Part shown: positions 24,840 to 32,650 of the stretch, in pieces
Position numbering within the stretch: position 1 is the first letter of the stretch
Layout: every line of letters starts with the position of its first letter
NCBI GenBank assembly: GCA_025454795.1
Contig: JALONT010000019.1
Coordinates: forward strand, 1 to 57,140
From: Bacteroidales bacterium
GTDB taxonomy: Bacteria > Bacteroidota > Bacteroidia > Bacteroidales > VadinHA17
DNA: 57,140 nucleotides
Reading direction: 5' to 3'
Translations under genes and position numbers: made by a program
The notes under the pieces: model-generated
What the model saw: the letters and a program-made list of their open reading frames with translations, nothing else
Database searches by the model: none
Told to the model about the DNA's origin: nothing

Positions 24840-26276
24840 ATGGATCAATTATCTCAAATCAATAACGGAATTTCAGTTTTGGAGATTATTTATGTTATTG
24901 CTTCGGTACTTTTTATTTTGGGTCTTAAAATGTTAAGCCATCCGCTAACTGCAAGAAGGGGAAATATCCTGGCTGCGTTCGGAATGTTATTTGCAATAAT
25001 TGCGACTATACTTTTTCACACGAAAGATGGTAAACCTATTGGAAACATACCCTGGATACTCATTGCAATAGCCATTGGCACAGTTATCGGATGGGTAATT
25101 GCAAAAAAAGTCAAGATGACTGCCATGCCGCAACTTGTCTCCTTCTTTAATGGAATGGGAGGCGCGGCTGCAGCCCTGATCTCAATGATAGAGTTTCCAA
25201 ATGTAAGTCCTGAGCTCATTGCAGAACAGGGAATTGCAAACGGGCATGTTCTGGCTATACTTCTGGGTCTCATGATCGGAACAGTTTCATGGGCGGGGAG
25301 TATGATCGCTTATGGAAAACTTGATGGCTGGATCGGCGACATGAGAATAAAAGCCATGAAGTATATTAACCTCACCATCCTTTTTGTGCTTATCGGCTTT
25401 ATCGTATTTATAATGACACGCGATGTTCAGACAACGTCAGAACTAACACCTCTGATTTACATAATGTTTGCTGTTGCAGTTATATATGGGGTCCTCTTTG
25501 TGATGCCTATCGGAGGCGCTGACATGCCTGTTGTGATCTCTTTGCTGAACTCTTTTACCGGCGTGGCTGCTGCAATGGGGGGGTTCCTATACAATAACCA
25601 GGCAATGCTTACCGGAGGAATTCTTGTAGGGTCGGCAGGTACTATACTTACTGTGCTTATGTGCAGGGCAATGAACAGGTCGCTTCTGAACGTAATAGTT
25701 GGTGTATTCGGCGGTGGAGGATCGGCTAATGTAACTGTGGATGGATCAGTGAAAGAGATCTCACTGACAGATGCTGCTGTACTTTTAAGTTATTCAAAGA
25801 AAGTAGTCATAGTTCCCGGTTATGGTCTTGCTGTTGCCCAGGCACAGCATATCTGTCATGAGCTTGACAAGCTTCTCGAAGAGAAAGGAGTGGAGGTGAA
25901 ATATGCTATTCACCCCGTTGCAGGACGTATGCCGGGACACATGAACGTACTGCTTGCTGAGGCTGATGTACCTTATGAACAGCTTATTGAAAGCGATGAG
26001 ATAAATCCAGATCTTCCCAATACTGATGTACTTATTGTGATAGGTGCTAATGATGTCGTAAATCCGGCAGCCGAAGATGATCCTTCCAGTCCGATTTACG
26101 GGATGCCTATCATTAAAGCCCGTGATGCAAAAAATATTATCGTGATGAAACGTGGTATGGGTAAAGGTTATGCAGCTATCGAAAATATGCTCTTCTTTAA
26201 CGACAAAACGAGGATGCTCTTCGGTGATGCAAAAAGCACATTGCAGAATCTGGTTAATGAGGTAAAAAGCTTATAA
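24840..26276 (+). CDS. pntB: NAD(P) transhydrogenase subunit beta
   Basis: A 478-residue subunit with about nine N-terminal membrane helices (1-290) and a C-terminal NADP(H)-binding domain III (about 300-475). The latter has the GYGLAVAQAQH nucleotide loop (about 327-337), HPVAGRMPGHMNVLLAEA, and GANDVVNPAA followed by KRGMGKGYA, which fix NADP(H). The complex transfers hydride between NADH and NADP+ with inward proton flow, giving NADPH. It ends the operon; a 7-bp minisatellite and a convergent gene follow. Confidence 0.97.
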   Translation: MDQLSQINNGISVLEIIYVIASVLFILGLKMLSHPLTARRGNILAAFGMLFAIIATILFHTKDGKPIGNIPWILIAIAIGTVIGWVIAKKVKMTAMPQLVSFFNGMGGAAAALISMIEFPNVSPELIAEQGIANGHVLAILLGLMIGTVSWAGSMIAYGKLDGWIGDMRIKAMKYINLTILFVLIGFIVFIMTRDVQTTSELTPLIYIMFAVAVIYGVLFVMPIGGADMPVVISLLNSFTGVAAAMGGFLYNNQAMLTGGILVGSAGTILTVLMCRAMNRSLLNVIVGVFGGGGSANVTVDGSVKEISLTDAAVLLSYSKKVVIVPGYGLAVAQAQHICHELDKLLEEKGVEVKYAIHPVAGRMPGHMNVLLAEADVPYEQLIESDEINPDLPNTDVLIVIGANDVVNPAAEDDPSSPIYGMPIIKARDAKNIIVMKRGMGKGYAAIENMLFFNDKTRMLFGDAKSTLQNLVNEVKSL

Positions 26277-26308
26277 TAAGCATATAACGATGGCTGACAG
26301 TCAGGATA

Positions 26309-26413
26309 CTTCCGGCTTCCGGTTTCCGGCTTCCGACTTCCGGCTTCCGGCTTCCGGCTTCCGGCTTCCGGCTTCTGGCTTCCGGCTTCCGGCTTCCGAC
26401 TTCCGGCTTCCGG
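26309..26413. repeat. Tandem heptamer minisatellite, 15 units of CTTCCGG
   Basis: Fifteen consecutive 7-bp units with consensus CTTCCGG; variants are TTTCCGG (unit 3), CTTCCGA (units 4 and 13) and CTTCTGG (unit 10), and a degenerate sixteenth unit CTTCCTC follows. It fills the gap between the stops of the convergent genes pntB (26276) and the glycosidase-like gene (26421). An open frame through it (from 26290) encodes low-complexity FRLPASG repeats and is not a credible gene. Variable copy number by slippage would be expected. Confidence 0.95.
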
Positions 26414-26420
26414 CTTCCTC

Positions 26421-28430
26421 CTACCATTCTCCTGTCAACTCCGGATTAATACTTCTCTTAATATCAGCACATTCGACAACCTGCAGCATATCGAACCATG
26501 CGGTTCCTGCTGATGACATATGAAGGATTATATTTGTACGGGGAGGCTGGTCATTGTAATATGGAATTGTGACAAATGTTAAATATTCCTGCCAGTCGCT
26601 GCTCAGTGTAAATCTTGTTACCCCGAGCCCCCCAAGCGACACTTCAAATTCCTGGTCTTCATAGTTTTCTTTTAGAACATTTCCCTGTTCCGGATCAGCT
26701 TTTGCCCTTACCGATATCAGATAAGTCGCTCCATTTCTTCCGTTTATGGGGAAGAATCGGAGCTTAACAGATCCGTTTTCTTCAGGAGTGACAAGCCTTA
26801 TGGAATGATTGCCTTCAAAATGTTCACGTGAATCAAGGAAATATGTTGCACCGCGATCGCCACCGTTTCTGGCATAACATGAGGCTGGTACTCCGGTACT
26901 GGAAATGTCCTCAAATCCCGGATCAACATAAAGGTTATCAGGCCATGGCTTTATTGTCTCTTTCTTCTGCCTGATGCCTATCATATATACCTGCGAACCA
27001 AATGCAGAAATATTGTCTGAGAAATATCCACTGCTGACTGTTATAGAACGGTTCTCAAACACTACATGTGCTTTACCTGTAAAGGATTCTGAAATGGTGA
27101 ATACAGCTCTTTGCGGAGAATTCGTTTTATTAACTGCCATTATCATTAGCTGGCCGTCATGGATTGCCGATGTTACAATAATATTCTGTGTTCCGGATCT
27201 TACAGGAACCGGTTCTTCATCCGACAACAACCATGGAGTAAGTTCAGCTATTTCTGAAGCCATTCTTCCGCACTCTCCCCATGATGAAGTAGACTTCGGA
27301 AATAAGTTAAGCCCTTGTCTTATAAAGTATTGTATTCCTCTTGCGCCATTTATTATTGACTGGTAGGTCATCGATCTGAGCTCCTGGAGTGTAGGTTCCC
27401 GTTCCCACCATTCACTACCTCCAAATGCCTGGGGAACTATCCAGAGAGGTCTTTTACCACTGAATTCTTTGTAGAGGGAGCCGGCAACATCCCCTACAAT
27501 AGTTACCGGACTTGTTGGTATGGGGTAAGGATCAGCCATGACAATGTCGAGTGCATCAGAATATTTTTTTGCTGATGAGAACGGAGCCATAAACACAATC
27601 GATACAGGATGCCAGGGATCAATTCTTTTAATAAGTTCATAAATTTTCAAAAGGGAATCCGGTGCGATATTGTTTCCCGTAGGCTCATCAGCTATATACC
27701 AGGCAAGCAGGGCTGGATGGTCTTTGAAAGTATTGATCTCGTTAATAAGTCTTTCTTTCTTCTGCATATCTGAAAGTCCCTCAATCTTTGATCCGACCCC
27801 GCCGCCACCTGATACTGATAATAGATTAAAATGAACCTTCATACCCAGTTCAGCACACCTGTCCATATATGCTTTTCGCTCCATTAGTGTCTCAGGAAGT
27901 ATCTTTTGATAGGGTGAGATCATGTTAAATCCTTTTACAACTTCTTCTTCAGGAAGGGTCGGGTAAACGGGTGAATAACAGTAAAATCCGAAGGGAAAAA
28001 ATAGCCTTTTGTTTACGATAAGGCCCCCAGTTAACCTGTCAGTTTTGACTTCGTTAGGTTTGTATTTCAGGATGGTAAGGCTTGAAGATGCTGTATACTT
28101 CAGCTTACTTCCTGGAACCGATATATATGCAATAATTTGATAGTTACCTGGTTGTAAATTCAATGCTAAAGGTATCCTGACGATTCTTTTGACTGGTTTG
28201 CCAACCCATGAAGTGGCACTATCATTATTTATTTTCAGAAGTACAGTTAAATTGTTGTAAATATGGTTCTGAGGAATATGGAGCAGCATTTCTCCGGCTC
28301 TTTCAGTCGAATAAAAGCTTGATCTCGTAAAAATGCGGAAAGTATTGGAGTCCATCACCTGGCAAGCAGTTTCATATATTGAAGAGGTTGCCGGAATCCA
28401 TATTAAAAGACATATTAATTTTTTTAGCAT
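26421..28430 (-). CDS. Exported glycosidase-like TIM-barrel protein with C-terminal carbohydrate-binding-like domain
   Basis: A 669-residue secreted protein. Signal peptide about 1-23. Residues 30-135 form a beta-rich domain. The central part (about 140-420) looks like a clan GH-A TIM barrel: RLFFPFGFYCYSP, strand-end residues in LGMKVHFNLLS, and the acid/base-type motif LLAWYIADEP (about 244-253), common in unclassified GH-A-like proteins. GARGIQYFIRQG gives a later strand. After a small beta domain (about 430-490), the last 170 residues (DPGFEDISSTGVP, HFEGNHSIRLVTPEENGSVKL) resemble a CBM4/9-type module. A catalytic nucleophile is not certain and the substrate is unknown. It is alone, facing pntB. 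Confidence 0.75.
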   Translation of the reverse strand: MLKKLICLLIWIPATSSIYETACQVMDSNTFRIFTRSSFYSTERAGEMLLHIPQNHIYNNLTVLLKINNDSATSWVGKPVKRIVRIPLALNLQPGNYQIIAYISVPGSKLKYTASSSLTILKYKPNEVKTDRLTGGLIVNKRLFFPFGFYCYSPVYPTLPEEEVVKGFNMISPYQKILPETLMERKAYMDRCAELGMKVHFNLLSVSGGGGVGSKIEGLSDMQKKERLINEINTFKDHPALLAWYIADEPTGNNIAPDSLLKIYELIKRIDPWHPVSIVFMAPFSSAKKYSDALDIVMADPYPIPTSPVTIVGDVAGSLYKEFSGKRPLWIVPQAFGGSEWWEREPTLQELRSMTYQSIINGARGIQYFIRQGLNLFPKSTSSWGECGRMASEIAELTPWLLSDEEPVPVRSGTQNIIVTSAIHDGQLMIMAVNKTNSPQRAVFTISESFTGKAHVVFENRSITVSSGYFSDNISAFGSQVYMIGIRQKKETIKPWPDNLYVDPGFEDISSTGVPASCYARNGGDRGATYFLDSREHFEGNHSIRLVTPEENGSVKLRFFPINGRNGATYLISVRAKADPEQGNVLKENYEDQEFEVSLGGLGVTRFTLSSDWQEYLTFVTIPYYNDQPPRTNIILHMSSAGTAWFDMLQVVECADIKRSINPELTGEW

Positions 28431-28640
28431 AAAATATTGTTCTGTAATCTGTTATTATAAAGTGAATATTTTCTTCAGGGCATTTCCAGCTCTGACAGGA
28501 TCCTGAACCATAATAAAATTTTAAAAGCACTAAGATACATTAAGAAGTCATAAAATTCTGAAACTTTGATTCTGAATCTTATTTCTTTACAGATCAATTG
28601 TTTATTTACCTTTAGAAGCATAAAATATGATTTAATTTGT

Positions 28641-28654
28641 CAGGTAAATACCTG
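28641..28654. promoter_or_regulatory. Operator-like palindrome CAGGTAAATACCTG
   Basis: A 6-bp perfect inverted repeat with a 2-nt centre, 7 nt before the ATG of the gene stub at 28662. The position suggests a regulator site or a small leader hairpin. AGGTAA/TTACCT pairs recur at 49703-49722 and 56850-56914. Confidence 0.3.
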
Positions 28655-28661
28655 TAAAACA

Positions 28662-28967
28662 ATGAGAAAAATATGTTCTCCAATGTGCCTGATCCTGATT
28701 CCATCTTTTTTGGTTATCTGTCAGGTTGACGGGCAGAATCCGGTTGATAAAATAAAAACACAGGCAGGACAGGAGTGTATTGTAAGACTTGCTAATGATT
28801 TGCTGCACATCACGCGCATTTACCTGAAGATTATCCTCATCCTCACTTCATCATTGATCTTTTCTCCATTGTCTTCTGCAGGTTTCCACCGGGGTCCCTC
28901 TTTTATAAGTCTCACAGCTTCGTCGGAAAATTCCTGTCCCTGGCTTTTTATGATTTTAATATTTTGA
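28662..28967 (+). pseudogene. Possible truncated gene with signal peptide
   Basis: The first 52 codons look like a genuine exported protein start: a basic MRK, a hydrophobic core (PMCLILIPSFLVI), a likely cut at VDGQ, and a polar mature segment NPVDKIKTQAGQECIV. From about codon 53 the frame runs antisense through the 3' end of the TonB-domain gene and loses protein-like character. This suggests that the 3' part of the gene was lost. I do not recognise the family. It may instead be a chance open frame or a small exported peptide. Confidence 0.3.
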
Positions 28968-29866
28968 ATAACTCCGGAGCTCATTACGCTAAAAGACATT
29001 ACAACAACAGCCCTTTCTCCCTCAATTAACGATGCAGGCTTCCTTATATTCTCTTCAATATATTTGTCAAAGTTATCTTTCCCGTTCTCAGGAGAGGGAG
29101 GGGTATACCCGACTTTTTCATTTTCAGCTTTAGTTACTACTTCTGCTGTTGCTGCTGCTGTTTTTGAACTTTTCGAGACGCCATAACCAGTTACCATCAC
29201 TTCATTTAATGCTGGTGCTGCAAGATCATCCTTCTCCCGGACTTCAGCCTCTGCTGCAGCCAGGAATTTTTTGGGCTCTATCCTTATAGAATCTGTTACA
29301 GGATTGACATCATCTTTGCTTTCTGATACCCCGGCACTATTTTCTGTTGCAATTCCTGAAACAGGAACCAGTTCATCGGACTGTTGTGAAGCAACTGACC
29401 GAACCTTCTTATCCAGGGATGCTTTTTGTTTTTCTGTGGTCCTTTCAGGTAATTGAAGATTTTCTGATGGAAGTACCTCAGGTAAAATAATTGCTTTAGA
29501 TTCAGGAATTTCCAGGGGTATCTGGTTTAAAGCGATTTCGGCTTTTCTTTCTTTCGGCCTGTTCCTTTCAGTCAGAATAAAAACAGATGAGATAACCATG
29601 ATTACCGCAATTGATGCAGCTATACGGTAATAGATCACTCTACTGCCACGGGAAGATCGTACTTTCAGCTTTTTCTCAAGGAGAATAAGGTCGCTTTTTA
29701 CTTCTTCAGGTGAGATTTCTGAAAATCCTTCTTCTGCCTCTTCTGCAAAAGGATCCTTCTGAAGCTTCTTTTCAAAAGCATTCCTTTGCAAATAGGTCAT
29801 GTCTCTCTTATGATAATTTATAAAATCAGAGAGATCCGGTTTCCTGTTTTTATCTTTTTCTTTCAT
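28820..29866 (-). CDS. TonB-domain membrane protein in anti-sigma position, with SusC-like VTGYG motif
   Basis: A 348-residue protein. Cytoplasmic segment about 1-68 (charged, DFINYHKRDMTYLQRNAFEKKL), one membrane helix at about 75-95 (IAASIAVIMVISSVFIL), a long disordered periplasmic linker, the motif EVMVTGYGVSKSS near 217-229, and a C-terminal TonB domain (about 265-348: VVMSFSVMSSGVIQNIKI, WKPAEDNGEKINDEVRMRI). I take the ATG at 29866; a TTG at 29878 is the alternative. It overlaps the sigma gene by 17 bp. Topology and coupling suggest an anti-sigma factor merged with a TonB-like signalling arm. Direct energy transduction is uncertain, as the Pro-rich spacer is weak. Confidence 0.75.
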   Translation of the reverse strand: MKEKDKNRKPDLSDFINYHKRDMTYLQRNAFEKKLQKDPFAEEAEEGFSEISPEEVKSDLILLEKKLKVRSSRGSRVIYYRIAASIAVIMVISSVFILTERNRPKERKAEIALNQIPLEIPESKAIILPEVLPSENLQLPERTTEKQKASLDKKVRSVASQQSDELVPVSGIATENSAGVSESKDDVNPVTDSIRIEPKKFLAAAEAEVREKDDLAAPALNEVMVTGYGVSKSSKTAAATAEVVTKAENEKVGYTPPSPENGKDNFDKYIEENIRKPASLIEGERAVVVMSFSVMSSGVIQNIKIIKSQGQEFSDEAVRLIKEGPRWKPAEDNGEKINDEVRMRIIFR

Positions 29867-30446
29867 CTTTCTCTTCAAGACAAAGTTTCAGATTTCTTTT
29901 TCCATTCTGAAGATGACTCTTCACTTTTTTTTCACTAAGACCAAGATTCCCGGCGATCTCGTTATAGCACCTGTTCTCATAATAAAACTGTCTGATACAT
30001 TCCTTCTGATCTTCTTTCAACCTTTCTATGCAATCTGCAAGTGCCTTTTCCATATCCGGTTCATCTTTGTCTATAGGATGCAGATCATAGCCGGATTCCA
30101 TAAAATTTCCGGGATCAATTACCCATTTGTTATGTTTTTCATCATGCGATTTTTTGGCTCTCAATTGCATAAGGCAGTAATTCTTTGTAACAACATGTAA
30201 CCAGGAACTGAAATTCTCAATTTCCTGTTTCGGGATCTCATCTACCAGTTTTTCAAATATCTGCATAACAGCATCCATGGCTTCGTCTCTGTTTTTCATG
30301 TATTTTAGACTAACGCCATATACAAGATGCATATACCTTGAATAGAGTTCACCGAGAACCTCAGGATCGCCTGAAGTACTGAATGCCTTTACCAGCTCTT
30401 CATCGGTATCATTATTTGATATTTTTCCGCTTAGCCTGAAAATCAT
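29850..30446 (-). CDS. ECF-type RNA polymerase sigma factor
   Basis: A 198-residue sigma-70 protein. Region 2 (about 25-100): LYSRYMHLVYGVSLKYMKNRDEAMDAVM-type core with IFEKLVDEIP and NFSSWLHVVTKNYCLMQLRAKK. Region 4 (about 135-190): LKEDQKECIRQFYYENRCYNEIAGNLGLSEKKVKSHL with a clear helix-turn-helix. It is the first gene of a minus-strand pair with the TonB-domain protein and is divergent from the VWA protein gene across about 280 nt. It probably controls this locus, including itself; that is inference. Confidence 0.92.
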   Translation of the reverse strand: MIFRLSGKISNNDTDEELVKAFSTSGDPEVLGELYSRYMHLVYGVSLKYMKNRDEAMDAVMQIFEKLVDEIPKQEIENFSSWLHVVTKNYCLMQLRAKKSHDEKHNKWVIDPGNFMESGYDLHPIDKDEPDMEKALADCIERLKEDQKECIRQFYYENRCYNEIAGNLGLSEKKVKSHLQNGKRNLKLCLEEKDERKR

Positions 30447-30554
30447 CCTTAAAGATAATTCAAATAAAAATGTGTTTAGCTATTGAATAAAATATCCGGG
30501 TAGTAACATTAATGTTATGGACTAAAGTATATAATTAATTGATTATCAATAACT

Positions 30555-30606
30555 CCGGTCTTAAGTCCGGGGTAAGTGATATACCCTGATAATAGGGCTT
30601 CAGCCC
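30555..30606. repeat. Intergenic palindromic element between sigma and VWA genes
   Basis: Two short palindromes lie 24 nt apart: CCGGTCTTAAGTCCGG (30555-30570, one mismatch) and GGGCTTCAGCCC (30595-30606). The element resembles the GGGCTTCAGCCC-type dispersed intergenic repeats seen in Bacteroidota. It could also act in regulation of the divergent genes. Confidence 0.45.
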
Positions 30607-30726
30607 ATAATTCTTCCTATTAATGACTTTAAAAATACTTACAAGAAAATAATCCAGTAATAATTTATGGAATTCCGATCCTCCCTGCATCCTTTAGAAA
30701 AACGTTTAACCAAAATTCCAGAAATC

Positions 30727-32583
30727 ATGAAAAACAGTTTTAAAATTTTTGTAATACTGATCCTTGCTTCTGCAATGATCGCTTTCATTGAATCGAGGAC
30801 AATAACAGGAAAAGTTACCGACGACCGGGGAAATCCGCTTGCAGGAGTTAATGTAGCAGTAAAGGGCGCTCCGACAGGAACCATCACTGATCTGAAAGGT
30901 AATTACCGGATCACGGTAAATGATCAGGACAAGATCCTTGTATTTTCTTCTTCAGGCTATACTACTGTAGAACAAAAAATCGCCGGAAAGAACACTATTA
31001 ATGTGACTATGAGCACGGAAATAGTCGCAATGGACGAAATGCTTGTTACGGGATATGAAGTGAAAAAAGACAAAGCTTCAGTGTTTGCCCCGATAGCAGC
31101 AGGGGCAGTTTATGAATCGAGAGCAAATTTCCGGAGGTACAATAATAATTTCAATACCGAAGGTTATGCATCGGTTAATGAAAACGGATATAAGAATGTG
31201 AAGAACAATCCGTTGTCAACCTTCTCAATTGATGTTGATAATGCTTCATACTCGAATATCCGGAGATTTATCAATACAGGATCATTACCTCCGGCTGATG
31301 CTGTCAGGATTGAGGAGATGATCAACTATTTCAAATTTGATTATCCTGAACCAGGAGGTGAACATCCATTCTCAGTCTTTACAGAGCTTGCTATCTGCCC
31401 ATGGAACAGAGGCCATCAGCTTTTACAGGTTGGATTACGAGGGAAAAGCATCGACAAATCTTCACTACCTTCATCAAACCTTGTATTCCTGTTAGATGTG
31501 TCAGGTTCTATGAATGCTCCAAATAAACTTCCGCTCCTTAAATCGGCATTTGGACTTCTTGTAAATGAACTGCGTCCTCAGGACCATGTTGCAATAGTTG
31601 TTTATGCAGGTGCAGCAGGACTTGTCCTTGAGTCGACTCCGGGGAACAGGAAGGAAGTGATAATGAGTGCGATAGATAATCTTGAGGCTGGTGGTTCAAC
31701 AGCCGGTGGTGCAGGTCTGAGACTTGCATATAATGAGGCTGAGAAGAATTTTGTAAAAGGCGGAAATAACAGGATCATACTTGCAACTGATGGTGATTTC
31801 AATGTCGGGGAATCCAGTAACGGCGGTATGGAAAGACTTGTTGAAGAGAAGCGTGAGCTTGGTGTTTTTATTACTGTCTTAGGATTTGGAATGGGTAACG
31901 TAAAAGACGATAAGATGGAGATCATTGCCGATAAGGGCAACGGAAACTATTCCTATATTGATAATCTTCAGGAGGCCCGGAGAGTGCTTGTCCGTGAATT
32001 CGGAGGAACGCTCTTTACCATTGCAAAGGATGTGAAATTCCAGCTTGAATTCAATCCTTCAAAAGTAGAATCATACAGACTTATCGGTTATGAAAACAGG
32101 CTGCTTAACGATGAGGATTTCAACGACGATACAAAAGATGCAGGTGAAATGGGATCAGGACACATGGTCACAGCACTTTATGAAATCGTTCCGGCAGGTT
32201 CAGATGAAAGAGGACCTTCGATTGATCCGCTTAAATACCAGTCCACACACAGAGTAATGGATGATGACTATTCTGATGAGCTGCTAACTATAAAGGTGCG
32301 CTATAAAAAACCGGATGGTCACACCAGTATGCTGATGGAGAAGCCTGTAAAGGCTTATGGTGATGAAATTGAAGGAGCATCCGAAAACCTGAGATTTGCT
32401 GCAGCTGTTGCTGAATTCGGAATGATCCTGAGGGAATCAGAATTCAAGGGAAGTTCCACACTGGAAGGAGCTGCAAAGCTTGCAAAGTCAGCAAGAGGAG
32501 AAGATGAAGATGGTTACAGATCAGAATTGATAAGATTGATCTCGACAGTAAAGGATATGCGAAGTCTGGCAGACAACAATTAG
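30727..32583 (+). CDS. Von Willebrand factor A domain surface protein with CarboxypepD-like N-terminus
   Basis: A 618-residue exported protein. I start at the ATG at 30727, which places a signal peptide (FKIFVILILASAMIAFI) at the N-terminus; an upstream ATG at 30667 would bury it. A carboxypeptidase-regulatory-like beta sandwich (about 25-100, ITGKVTDDRGNPLAGVNV) ends in a plug-type motif EMLVTGYEVKK. A conserved linker TFSIDVDNASYSNIRRFI follows, then the VWA domain (about 245-425) with MIDAS DVSGS near 256 and LATDGDFNVG. The C-terminal part is DUF3520-like (YRLIGYENRLLNDEDF, about 440-610). This matches the YfbK-like family. A ligand is unknown. The divergent sigma/TonB pair probably regulates it. 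Confidence 0.88.
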   Translation: MKNSFKIFVILILASAMIAFIESRTITGKVTDDRGNPLAGVNVAVKGAPTGTITDLKGNYRITVNDQDKILVFSSSGYTTVEQKIAGKNTINVTMSTEIVAMDEMLVTGYEVKKDKASVFAPIAAGAVYESRANFRRYNNNFNTEGYASVNENGYKNVKNNPLSTFSIDVDNASYSNIRRFINTGSLPPADAVRIEEMINYFKFDYPEPGGEHPFSVFTELAICPWNRGHQLLQVGLRGKSIDKSSLPSSNLVFLLDVSGSMNAPNKLPLLKSAFGLLVNELRPQDHVAIVVYAGAAGLVLESTPGNRKEVIMSAIDNLEAGGSTAGGAGLRLAYNEAEKNFVKGGNNRIILATDGDFNVGESSNGGMERLVEEKRELGVFITVLGFGMGNVKDDKMEIIADKGNGNYSYIDNLQEARRVLVREFGGTLFTIAKDVKFQLEFNPSKVESYRLIGYENRLLNDEDFNDDTKDAGEMGSGHMVTALYEIVPAGSDERGPSIDPLKYQSTHRVMDDDYSDELLTIKVRYKKPDGHTSMLMEKPVKAYGDEIEGASENLRFAAAVAEFGMILRESEFKGSSTLEGAAKLAKSARGEDEDGYRSELIRLISTVKDMRSLADNN

Positions 32584-32617
32584 AGTTTCATTTAGAGCAG
32601 AACATAACTATAAAGGT

Positions 32618-32647
32618 ATTGCTGACCGGAATCTTCCGGTCAGCAAT
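32618..32647. terminator. Bidirectional hairpin between VWA gene and gltD
   Basis: A perfect 14-bp stem (ATTGCTGACCGGAA / TTCCGGTCAGCAAT) with a 2-nt loop, lying exactly between the two convergent stops (32583 and 32651). It is followed by TATTTATAT on the plus strand and a mixed sequence on the minus strand, so the T-run is weak. Convergent placement strongly suggests shared transcript termination. Confidence 0.75.
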
Positions 32648-32650
32648 TAT

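Noticed and set aside
26309-26413. CRISPR array
   Set aside because: Units are only 7 bp with no spacers, and no cas genes are nearby.
26290-26523. Open frame encoding FRLPASG repeats through the minisatellite
   Set aside because: A 7-bp repeat without stops is open in all frames of one strand; the frame continues antisense into the glycosidase-like gene and has no promoter or ribosome site.
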